DNA from: Morinoia aosen | Lineage: Eukaryota; Arthropoda; Malacostraca; Amphipoda; Talitridae | Length of the DNA stretch: 64,000 nucleotides | NCBI GenBank assembly: GCA_030386875.1 | Contig: CM059560.1 | Coordinates: 44,062,757-44,126,756, forward strand | Direction of reading: 5' to 3' | Made by a program: the position numbers and the translations under genes | Shown here: positions 50,200-61,380 of the stretch, piece after piece | Layout of the letters: each line of letters starts with the position of its first letter | Position numbering within the stretch: position 1 is the stretch's first letter | The notes under the pieces: generated by a model | What the model saw: the letters and a program-made list of their open reading frames with translations, nothing else | The model's database searches: none | Told to the model about the DNA's origin: nothing

Positions 50200-51640
50200 A
50201 CTCCTTTGTACGCTGTAGAGATACCTCGTGTACTCCTTTGTACGTTCTAGAGATATTTCCTGTACTCCTTTATGCGCTGTAGAGATACCTTCTGTACTCC
50301 TTTGTGCGCTGTAGAGATACCTTCTGTACTCCTTTGTGTGCTGTAGAGATACCTTCTGTACTCCTTTGTATGCTGTAGAGATACCTTCTGTACTCCTTTG
50401 TGCTCTGTGGAGATACCTTCTTTAATCCTTTGTACGCTGTAGAGATACCTCGTGTACTCCTTTGTACGTTCCAGAGATATTTCCTGTACTCCTTTGTGCG
50501 CTGTAGAGATACCTTCTGTACTCCTTTGTGCGCTGTAGAGATACCTTCTGTACTACTCTGTGCGCTGTAGAGATACCTTCTGTACTCCTTTGTGCGCTGT
50601 AGAGATACCTCGTGTACTCCTTTGTACGCTGTAGAGATACCTTCTGTACTCCTTTGTGCGCTGTAGAGATACCTTCTGTACTCCTTTGTGCGCTGTAGAG
50701 ATACCTTCTGTACTCCTTTGTGCGCTGTAGAGATACCTTCTGTACTCCTTTGTGCGCTGTAGAGATACCTCGTGTACTCCTTTGTACGTTCTAGAGATAT
50801 TTCCTGTACTCCTTTGTGCGCTGTAGAGATACCTTCTTTACTCCTTTGTGCGCTGTAGAGATACCTTCTGTACTCCTTTGTACGCTGTAGAGATACCTCG
50901 TGTACTCCTTTGTACGTTCTAGAGATATTTCCTGTACTCCTTTGTGCGCTGTAGAGATACCTTCTGTACTCCTTTGTGCGCTGTAGAGATACCTTCTGTA
51001 CTCCTTTGTGTGCTGTAGAGATACCTTCTGTACTCCTTTGTGCGCTGTAGAGATACCTTCTGTACTCCTTTGTGCGCTGTTGAGATACCTTCTGTACTCC
51101 TTTGTACGCTGTAGAGATACCTAGTGTACTCCTTTGTACGTTCTAGAGATATTTCCTGTACTCCTTTGTGCGCTGTAGAGATACCTTCTGTACTCCTTTG
51201 TGCGCTGTAGAGATACCTTCTGTACTCCTTTGTGCGCTGTAGAGATACCTTCTGTACTCCTTTGTGCGCTGTAGAGATACCTTCTGTACTCCTTTGTGCG
51301 CTGTAGAGATACCTTCTGTACTCCTTTGTGCGCTGTAGAGATACCTTCTGTACTCCTTTGTGCGCTGTAGAGATACCTCGTGTACTCCTTTGTACGTTCT
51401 AGAGATATTTCCTGTACTCCTTTGTGCGCGTTAGAGATACCTTCTGTACTCCTTTGTGCGCTGTAGAGATACCTTCTGTACTCCTTTGTGCGCTGTAGAG
51501 ATACCTCGTGTACTCCTTTGTACGTTCTAGAGATATTTCCTGTACTCCTTTGTGCGCTGTAGAGATACCTTCTGTACTCCTTTGTGCGCTGTAGAGATAC
51601 CTTCTGTACTCCTTTGTACGCTGTAGAGATACCTCGTGTA
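50200..51640 (+). repeat. Linker segment, copy 2
   Basis: Second copy of the linker seen at the start of the window (offset 49,143), following directly on the Y3 end signature. Shared markers are TGCTCTGT (50401), the TTTAATCC variant just after it, GTTCCAGAG near 50468 and TACTACTCTG (50551). Its later part includes ACCTAGTG near 51120, also seen near 22100 before X3. This places the linker in front of family X in more than one copy. Confidence 0.75.
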
Positions 51641-54600
51641 CTACTTTGTACGTTCTAGAGATATTTCCTGTACTCCTTTGTGCGCTGTAGAGATACCTTC
51701 TGTACTCCTTTGTGCGCTGTAGAGATACCTTCTGTACTCCTTTGTGCGCTGTAGAGATACCTTCTGTACTCCTTTGTACGTTCTAGAGATATTTCCTGTA
51801 CTCCTTTGTGCGCTGTAGAGATACCTTCTGTACTCCTTTGTACGCTGTAGAGATACCTCGTGTACTCCTTTGTACGTTCTGTAGATATTTCCTGTACTCC
51901 TTTGTGCGCTGTAGAGATACCTTCTGTACTCCTTTGTGCGCTGTAGAGATACCTTCTGTACTCCTTTGTGCGCTGTAGAGATACCATCTGTACTCCTTTG
52001 TACGCTGTAGAGATACCTCGTGTACTCCTTTGTACGTTCTAGAGATATTTCCTGTACTCCTTTGTGCGCTGTATAGATACCTTCTGTACTCCTTTGTGCG
52101 CTGTAGAGATACCTTCTGTACTCCTTTGTGCGCTGTAGAGATACCTTCTGTACTCCTTTGTACGCTGTAGAGATACCTTCTGTACTCCTTTGTGCGCTGT
52201 AGAGATACCTTCTGTACTCCTTTGTACGCTGTAGAGATACCTCGTGTACTCCTTTTTACGTTCTAGAGATATTTCCTGTACTCCTTTGTGCGCTGTAGAG
52301 ATACCTTCTGTACTCCTTTGTGCGCTGTAGAGATACCTTCTGTACTCCTTTGTGCGCTGTAGAGATACCTTCTGTACTCCTTTGTTCGCTGTAGAGATAC
52401 GTTCTGTACTCCTTTGTGCGCTGTAGAGATACCTTCTGTACTCCTTTGTATGCTGTAGAGATACCTCGTGTACTCCTTTGTACGTTCTAGAGATATTTCC
52501 TGTACTCCTTTGTGCGCTGTAGAGATACCTTCTGTACTCCTTTGTGCGCTGTAGAGATACCTTCTGTACTCCTTTGTGCGCTGTAGAGATACCTTCTGTA
52601 CTCCTTTGTACGCTGTAGAGATACCTTCTGTACTCCTTTGTGCGCTGTAGAGATACCTTCTCTACTCCTTTGTACGCTGTAGAGATACCTCGTGTACTCC
52701 TTTGTACGTTCTAGAGATATTTCCCGTACTCCTTTGTGCGCTGTAGAGATACCTTCTGTACTCCTTTGTGCGCTGTAGAGATACCTTCTGTACTCCTTTG
52801 TGCGCTGTAGAGATACCTTCTGTACTCCTTTGTGCGCTGTAGAGATACCTTCTGTACTCCTTTGTGCGCTGTAGAGATACCTTCTGTACTCCTTTATACG
52901 TTCTAGAGATATTTCCTGTACTCCTTTGTGCGCTGTAGAGATACCTTCTGTACTCCTTTGTACGCTGTAGAGATTCCTCGTTTACTCCTTTGTACGTTCT
53001 AGAGATATTTCCTGTACTCCTTTGTGCGCTGTAGAGATACCTTCTGTACTCCTGTGTGCGCTGTAGAGATACCTTCTGTACTCCTTTGTGCGCTGTAGAG
53101 ATACCTTCTGTACTCCTTTGTACGCTGTAGAGATACCTCGTGTACTCCTTTGTACGTTCTAGAGATATTTCTTGTACTCCTTTGTGCGCTGTAGAGATAC
53201 CTTCTGTACTCCTTTCTGCGCTGTAGAGATACCTTCTGTACTCCTTTGTGCGCTGTAGAGATACCTTCTGTACTTCTTTGTACGCTGTTGAGATACCTTC
53301 TGTACTCCTTTGTGCGCTGTAGAGACACCTTCTGTACTCCTTTGTACGCTGAAGAGATACCTCGTGTACTCCTTTGTACGTTCTAGAGATATTTCCTGTA
53401 CTCCTTTGTGCGCTGTAGAGATACCTTCTGTACTCCTTTGTGCGTTGTAGAGATACCTTCTGTACTCCTTTGTGCGCTGTAGAGATAACTTCTGTACTCC
53501 TTTGTACGCTGTAGAGATACCTTCTGTACTCCTTTGTGCGCTGTAGAGATACCTTCTATACTCCTTTGTACGCTGTAGAGATACCTCGTGTACTCCTTTG
53601 TACGTTCTAGAGATATTTCCTGTACTCCTTTGTGCGCTGTAGAGATACCTTCTGTACTCCTTTGTGCGCTGTAGAGATACCTTCTGTACTCCTTTGTGCG
53701 CTGTAGAGATACCTTCTGTACTCCTTTGTACGCTGTAAAGATACCTTCTGTACTCCTTTGTGCGCTGTAGAGATACCTTCTGTACTCTTTTGTACGCTGT
53801 AGAGATACCTCGTGTACTCCTTTGTACGTTCTAGAGATATTTCCTGTACTCCTTCGTGCGCTGTAGAGATACCTTCTGTACTCCTTTGTGCGCTGTAGAG
53901 ATACCTTCTGTACTCCTTTGTGCGCTGTAGAGATACCTTCTGTACTCCTTTGTGCGCTGTAGAGATACCTTCTGTACTCCTTTGTGCGCTGTAGAGATAC
54001 CTTCTGTACTCCTTTGTGCGCTGTAGAGATACCTCGTGTACTCCTTTGTACGCTGTAGAGATATCTTCTGTACTCCTTTGTACGCTGTAGAGATACCTCG
54101 TGTACTCCTTTGTGCGCTGTAGAGATACCTTCTGTACTCCTTTGTACGCTGTAGAGATACCTCGTGTACTCCTTTGTACGTTCTAGAGATATTTCCTGTA
54201 CTCCTTTGTGCGCTGTAGAGATACCTTCTGTACTCCTTTATGCGCTGTAGAGATACCTTCTGTATTCCTTTGTGCGCTGTAGAGATACCTTCTGTACTCC
54301 TTTGTGCGCTGTGAAGATACCTTCTGTACTCCTTTGTGCGCTGTAGAGATACCTTCTGTACTCCTTTGTGCGCTGTAGAGATACCTTCTGTACTCCTTTG
54401 TGCGCTGTAGAGTTACCTTCTGTACTCCTTTGTGCGCTGTAGAGATACCTTCTGTACTCCTTTGTGCGCTGAAGAGATACCTCGTGTACTCCTTTGTACG
54501 CTGTAGAGATACCTTCTGTACTCCTTTGTGCGCTGTAGAGATACCTTCTGTACTCCTTTGTGCGCTGTAGGGATACCTTCTGTACTCCTTTGTGCGCTGT

Positions 54601-57600
54601 AAAGATACCTCGTGTACTCCTTTGTACGTTCAAGAGATATTTCCTGTACTCCTTTGTGCGCTGTAGAGATACCTTCTGTACTCCTTTGTGCGCTGTAGAG
54701 ATACCTTCTGTACTCCTTTGTGCGCTGTAGAGATACCTTTTGTACTCCTTCGTGCGCTGTAGAGATACCTTTTGTACTCCTTTGTGCGCTGTAGAGATAC
54801 CTTCTGTACTCCTTTGTACGCTGTAGAGATACCTCGTGTACTCCTTTGTACGTTCTAGAAATATTTCCTTTACTCCTTTGTGCGCTGTAGAGATACATTC
54901 TGTACTCCTTTGTGCGCTGTAGAGATACCTTCTGTACTCCTTTGTGCGCTGTAGAGATACCTTCTGTACTCCTTTGTGCGCTGTAGAGATACCTCGTGTA
55001 CTCCTTTGTACGCTGTAGAGATACCTTCTGTACTCCTTTGTGCGCTGTAGAGATACCTTCTGTACTCCTTTGTGCGCTGTAGAGATACCTCGTGCACTCC
55101 TTTGTGCGCTGTAGAGATACCTTCTGTACTCCTTTGTGCGCTGTAGAGATACCTTCTGTACTCCTTTGTACGCTGTAGAGATACCTATTGTACTCCTTTG
55201 TACGTTCTAGAGATATTTCCTGTACTCCTTTGTGCGCTGTAGAGATACCTTCTGTTTTCCTTTGTGCGCTGTAGAGATACCTTCTGTACTCCTTTGTGCG
55301 CTGTAGAGATACCTTCTGTACTCCTTTGTGCGCTGTAGAGATACCTTCTGTACTCCTTTGTACGCTGTAGAGATACCTCGTGTACTCCTTTGTACGATCT
55401 AGAGATATTTCCTGTTCTCCTTTGTGCGCTGTAGAGATACCTTCTGTACTCCTTTGTGCGCTGTAGAGATACCTTCTGTACTCCTTTGTGCGCTGTAGAG
55501 ATACCTTCTGTACTCCTTTGTGCGCGGTAGAGATACCTTCTGTACTCCTTTGTGCGCTGTAGAGATACCTTCTGTACTCCTTTGTGCGCTGTAGAGATAC
55601 CTTCTGTACTCCTTTGTGCGCTGTAGAGATACCTCGTGTACTCCTTTGTACGCTGTAGAGATACCTTCTGTACTCCTTTGTGCGCTGTAGAGATACCTTC
55701 TGTACTCCTTTGTGCGCTGTAGAGATACCTTCTGTACTCCTTTGTGCGCTGTAGAGATACCTTCTGTACTCATTTGTGCGCTGTAGAGATACCTTCTGTA
55801 CTCCTTTGTGCGCTGTAGAGATACCTTCTGTACTCCTTTGTGCGCTGTAGAGATACCTTCTGTACTCCTTTGTGCGCTGTAGAGATACCTTCTGTACTCC
55901 TTTGTACGCTGTAGAGATACCTCGTGTACTACTTTGTACGTTCTAGAGATATTTCCTGTACTCCTTTGTGCGCTGTAGAGATACCTTCTGTACTCCTTTG
56001 TGCGCTGTAGAGATACCTTATGTACTCCTTTGTGCGCTGTAGAGATACCTTCTGTTCTCCTTTGTGCGCCGTAGAGATACCTTCTGTACTCCTTTGTACG
56101 CTGTAGAGATACCTTCTGTACTCCTTTGTACGCTGTAGAGATACCTCGTGTACTCCTTTGTACGTTCTAGAGATATTTCCTGTACTCCTTTGTGCGCTGT
56201 AGAGATACCATCTGTACTCCTTTGTGCGCTGTAGAGATACCTTCTGTACTCCTTTGTGCGCTGTAGAGATACCTTCTGTACTCCATGGTGCGCTGTAGAG
56301 ATACCTTCTGTACTCCTTTGTGCGCTGTAGAGATACCTTCTGTACTCCTCTGTGCGCTGTAGAGATACCTTCTGTACTCCTTTGTGCGCTGTAGAGATAC
56401 CTTCTGTACTCCTTTGTACGCTGTAGAGATATTTCCTGTACTCCTTTGTGCGCTGTAGAGATACCTCGTGTACTCCTTTGTACGTTCTAGAGATATTTCC
56501 TGTACTCCTTTGTGCGCTGTAGAGATACCTTCTGTACTCCTTTGTGGCTGTAGAGATACCTTCTGTACTCCTTTGTGCGCTGTAGAGATACCTTCTGTAC
56601 TCCTTTGTGCGCTGTAGAGATACCTTCTGTACTCCTTTGTGCGCTGTAGAGATACCTTCTGTACTCCTTTGTGCGCTGTAGAGATACCTTCTGTACTCCT
56701 TTGTGCGCTGTAGAGATACCTCGTGTACTCCTTTGTACGTTCTAGAGATATTTCCTGTACTCCTTTGTGCGCTGTAGAGATACCTTCTGTACTCCTTTGT
56801 GCGCTGTAGAGATACCTTCTGTACTCCTTTGTGCGCTGTAGAGATACCTCGTGTACTCCTTTGTACGTTCTAGAGATATTTCCTGTACTCCTTTGTGCGC
56901 TGTAGAGATACCTTCTGTACTCCTTTGTGCGCTGTAGAGATACCTTCTGTACTCCTTTGTGCGCTGTAGAGATACCTTCTGTACTCCTTTGTGCGCTGTA
57001 GAGATACCATCTGTACTCCTTTGTACGCTGTAGAGATACCTCGTGTACTCCTTTGTACGTTCTAGAGATATTTCCTGTACTCCTTTGTGCGCTGTAGAGA
57101 TACCTTCTGTAATCCTTTGTGCGCTGTAGAGATACCTTCTGTACTCCTTTGTGCGCTGTAGAGATACCTTCTGTACTCCTTTGTACGCTGTAGAGATACC
57201 TCGTGTACTCCTTTGTACGTTCTAGAGATATTTCCTGTACTCCTCTGTGCGCTGTAGAGATACCTTCTGTACTCCTTTGTGCGCTGTAGAGATACCTTCT
57301 GTACTCCTTTGTGCGCTGTAGAGATACCTTCTGTACTCCTTTGTGCGCTGTAGAGATACCTTCTGTACTCTTTTGTGCGCTGTAGAGATACCTTCTGTAC
57401 TCCTTTGTGCGCTGTAGAGATACCTTCTGTACTCCTTTGTGCGCTGTAGAGATACCTTCTGTACTCCTTTGTGCGCTGTAGAGACACCTCGTGTACTCCT
57501 TTGTACGCTGTAGAGATACTTTCTGTACTCCTTTGTACGCTGTAGAGATACCTCGTGTACTCCTTTGTGCGCTGTAGAGATACATTCTGTACTCCTTTGT

Positions 57601-57640
57601 ACGCTGTAGAGATACCTCGTGTACTCCTTTGTACGTTCTA
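51640..57640 (+). repeat. Higher-order block X4
   Basis: Fourth copy of family X. Markers are GTACTACTTTG (near 51645), ACGTTCTGTAG (51874), TTCCTCGTTT (52974), GCTGTGAAG (near 54310), TTCTAGAAAT (54853), TGTTTTCC (near 55255), GCGCGGTAG, ACTCATTTG (near 55769), CCTTATGTAC and GCGCCGTAG (near 56068). It aligns to X3 with an offset of 29,404 bp near 53 kb and 28,731 bp near 57 kb. The difference reflects monomer gains and losses plus a private one-base deletion at 56544-56574. It ends at the TACATTC cassette near 57590. Confidence 0.83.
56544..56574 (+). other. 31-bp monomer private to X4
   Basis: The head reads GTGGCTG, one base short of GTGCGCTG. It is not seen in X1-X3. It shifts the reading register on the minus strand and lies within the longest open frame of the window. 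Confidence 0.92.
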
Positions 57641-60600
57641 GAGATATTTCCTGTACTCCTTTGTGCGCTGTAGAGATACCTTCTGTACTCCTTTGTGCGC
57701 TGTAGAGATACCTTCTGTACTCCTTTGTGCGCTGTAGAGATACCTTCTGTACTCCTTTGTGCGCTGTAGAGATACCTTCTGTACTCCTTTGTGCGCTGTA
57801 GAGATACCTTCTGTACTCCTTTGTGCGCTGTAGAGATACCTTCTGTACTCCTTTGTGCGCTGTAGAGATACCTCGTGTACTCCTTTGTACGCTGTAGAGA
57901 TACCTTCTGTACTCCTTTGTGCGCTGTAGAGATACCTTCTGTACTCCTTTGTACGCTGTAGAGATACCTCGTGTACTCCTTTGTACGTTCTAGAGATATT
58001 TCCTGTACTCCTTTGTGCGCTGTAGAGATACCTTCTGTACTCCTTTGTGCGCTGTAGAGATACCTTCTGTACTCCTTTGTGCGCTGTAGAGATACCTTCT
58101 GTACTCCTTTGTGCGCTGTAGAGATACCTTCTGTACTCCTTTGTGCGCTGTAGAGATACCTCGTGTACTCCTTTGTACGCTGTAGAGATACCTTCTGTAC
58201 TCCTTTGTACGCTGTAGAGATACCTTCTGTACTCCTTTGTGCGCTGTAGAGATTCCTTCTGTACTCCTTTGTGCGCTGTAGAGATACCTTCTGTACTCCT
58301 TTGTACGCTGTAGAGATATTTCCTGTACTCCTTTGTGCGCTGTAGAGATACATCGTGTACTCCTTTGTACGTTCTAGAGATATTTCCTGTACTCCTTTGT
58401 GCGCTGTAGAGATACCTTCTGTACTCCTTTGCGCGCTGTAGAGATACCTTCTGTACTCCTTTGTGCGCTGTAGAGATACCTTCTGTACTCCTTTGTGCGC
58501 TGTAGAGATACCTTCTGTACTCCTTTGTGCGCTGTAGAGATACCTTCTGTACTCCTTTGTGCGCTGTAGAGATACCTCGTGTACTCCTTTGTACGTTCTA
58601 GAGATATTTCCTGTACTCCTTTGTGCGCTGTAGAGATACATTCTGTACTCCTTTTTGCGCTGTAGAGATACCTTCTGTACTCCTTTGTGCGCTGTAGAGA
58701 TACCTCGTGTACTCCTTTGTACGTTCTAGAGATATTTCCTGTACTCCTTTGTGCGCTGTAGAGATACCTTCTGTACTCCCTTGTGCGCTGTAGAGATACC
58801 TTCTGTACTCCTTTGTGCGCTGTAGAGATACCTTCTGTACTCCTTTGTACGCAGTAGAGATACCTTCTGTACTCCTTTGTACGCTGTAGAGATACCTCGT
58901 GTACTGCTTTGTACGTTCTAGAGACATTTCCTGTACTCCTTTGTGCGCTGTAGAGCTACCTTCTGTACTCCTTTGTGCGCTGTAGAGATACCTTCTGTAC
59001 TCTTTTGTGCGCTGTAGAGATAGCTTCTTTACTCCTTTGTACGCTGAAGAGATACCTCGTGTACTCCTCTGTACGTTCTAGAGATATTTCCTGTACTCCT
59101 TTGTGCGCTGTAGAGATACCTTCTGTACTCCTTTGTGCGCAGTAGAGATACCTTCTGTACTCCTTTGTGCGCTGTAGAGATACCTTCTGCACTCCTTTGT
59201 GCGCTGTAGAGATACGTTCTGTATTCCTTTGTGCGCTGTAGAGATACCTCGAGTACTCCTTTGTACGTTCTAGAGATATTTCCTGTACTCCTTTGTGCGC
59301 TGTAGAGATACCTTTTGTACTCCTTTGTGCGCTGTAGAGATACCTTCTGTACTCCTTTGTGCGCTGTAGAGATACCTCGTGTACTCCTTTGTACGTTCTA
59401 GAGATATTTCCTGTACTCCTTTGTGCGCTGTAGAGATACCTTCTGTACTCCTTTGTACGCTGTAGAGATACCTTCTGTACTCCTTTGTGCGCTGCAGAGA
59501 TACCTTCTGTACTCCTTTGTACGCTGTAGAGATACCTTCTGTACTCCTTTGTACGCTGTAGAGATACCTCGTGTACTCCTTTGTACGTTCTAGAGATATT
59601 TCCTGTACTCCTTTGTGCGCTGTAGAGATACCTTCTGTACTCTTTTGTGCGCTGTAGAGATACCTTCTGTACTCCTTTGTGCGCTGTAGAGATACCTTCT
59701 GTACTCCTTTGTACGCTGTAGAGATACCTCGTGTACTCCTTTGTACGTTCTAGAGATATTTCCTGTACTCCTTTGTGCGCTGTAGAGATACCTTCTGTAC
59801 TCCTTTGTGCGCTGTAGAGATACCTTCTGTACTTCTTTGTGCGCTGTAGAGATACCTTCTGTACTCCTTTGTGCGCTGTAGAGATACCTTCTGTACTCCT
59901 TTGTACGCTGTAGAGATACCTCGTGTACTCCTTTGTACGTTCTAGAGATATTTCCTGTACTCCTTTGTGCGCTGTAGAGATACCTTCTCTACTCTTTTGT
60001 GCGCTGTAGAGATACCTTCTGTACTCCTTTGTGCGCTGTAGAGATACCTTCTGTACTCCTTTGTGCGCTGTAGAGATACCTTCTGTACTCCTTTGTGCGC
60101 TGTAGAGATACCTTCTGTACTCCTTTGTACGCTGTAGAGATACCTCGTGTACTCCTTTGTACGTTCTAGAGATATTTCCTGTACTCCTATGTGCGCTGTA
60201 GAGATACCTTCTGTACTCTTTTGTGCGCTGTAGAGATACCTTCTGTACTCCTTTGTGCGCTGTAGAGATACCTTCTGTACTCCTCTGTACGCTGAAGAGA
60301 TACCTTCTGTACTCCTTTGTGCGCTGTAGAGATACCTTCTGTACTCCTTTGTACGCTGTAGAGATACCTCGTGTACTCCTTTGTACGTTCTAGAGATATT
60401 TCCTGTACTCCTTTGTGCGCTGTAGAGATACCTTCTGTACTCCTTTGTGCGCTGTAGAGATACCTTCTGTACTCCTTTGTGCGCTGTAGGGATACCTTCT
60501 GTACTCCTTTGTGCGCTGTAGAGATACCTCGTGTACTCCTTTGTACGCTGTAGAGATACCTTCTGTACTCCTTTGTGCGCTGTAGAGATACCTTCTGTAC

Positions 60601-61380
60601 TCCTTTGTGCGCTGTAGAGATACCTTCTGTACTCCTTTGTGCGCTGTAGAGATACCTTCTGTACTCCTTTGTGCGCTGTAGAGATACCTTCTGTACTCCT
60701 TTGTACGCTGTAGAGATACCTCGTGTACTCCTTTGTACGTTCTGGAGATATTTCCTGTACTCCTTTGTGCGCTGTAGAGATACCTTCTGTACTCCTTTGT
60801 GCGCTGTAGAGATACCTTCTGTACTCCTTTGTACGCTTTAGAGATACCTCGTGTACTCCTTTGTACGTTCTAGAGATATTTCCTGTACTCCTTTGTGCGC
60901 TGTAGAGATACCTTTTGTACTCCTTTGTGCGCTGTAGAGATACCTTCTGTACTCCTTTGTGCGCTGTAGAGATACCTTCTGTACTCCTTTGTGCGCTGTA
61001 GAGATACCTTCTGTACTCCTTTGTGCGCTGTAGAGATACATTCTGTACTCCTTTGTGCGCTGTAGAGATACCTTCTGTACTCCTTTGTGCGCTGTAGAGA
61101 TACCTCGTGTACTCCTTTGTACGCTGTAGAGATACCTTCTGTACTCCTTTGTACGCTGTAGAGATACCTCGTGTACTCCTTTGTGCGCTGTAGAGATACA
61201 TTCTGTACTCCTTTGTACGCTGTAGAGATACCTTCTGTACTCCTTTGTGCGCTGTAGAGATACCTTCTGTACTCCTTTGTGCGCTGTAGAGATACCTTCT
61301 GTACTCCTTTGTGCGCTGTAGAGATACCTCGTGTACTCCTTTGTACGCTGTAGAGATACCTTCTGTACTCCTTTGTACGC
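57640..61380 (+). repeat. Higher-order block Y4
   Basis: Fourth copy of family Y. Markers are TACATCGTG (58349), AGACATTTCC (near 58921), CTCGAG (59248) and the Y4-specific variants GAGCTACC (near 58954) and GATACGTTCTG (near 59212). From about 58.2 kb it forms the first half of a 3,136-bp tandem duplication. Relative to Y2 it lacks two monomers between its first type C (57633) and TACATCGTG. Confidence 0.85.
59248..59253. other. XhoI site marking Y4
   Basis: CTCGAG preceded by the TGTATTCC spacer and, unlike Y1-Y3, by a GATACGTTC variant. Confidence 0.9.

Larger units (their letters stand above)
40980..50200 (+). repeat. Higher-order block Y3, tandem copy of Y2 (offset 12,126 bp)
   Basis: Matches Y2 at a constant 12,126 bp (379 monomers minus two bases) from about 40.98 kb to 47.5 kb. 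Examples are TACATCGTG (41808), CTCGAG (42707), GCGCGTAG (45828), GAGCGC (34755 and 46881) and TTGAACG (35265 and 47391). Near 47.58 kb two type A monomers are missing and the offset becomes 12,062. Y3 has only one copy of the 3,072-bp unit that is doubled in Y2, so the last part aligns to Y2 with an offset of 8,990, for example the ACATTC type C variant at 40197 and 49187. Confidence 0.9.

Noticed and set aside
51421-51440. A tenth length change at GCGCGTTAGAG
   Set aside because: The monomer is still 32 bp long. Two bases are exchanged but none is lost, and the register is unchanged on either side.
56283-56288. NcoI site CCATGG with an ATG as a gene start
   Set aside because: It is a local substitution in one X4 monomer, with ordinary satellite on both sides and the usual stops.
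56167-58641. Long minus-strand open frames (308 to 824 codons, also 5008-6564, 6906-8474, 10639-12195, 41833-43851 and 59942-61777) as repeat-protein genes
   Set aside because: All encode the same 32-residue satellite translation, overlap each other in different frames, start only where a point mutation makes ATG and end at type C monomers. No promoter, non-repeat domain or codon constraint was visible.
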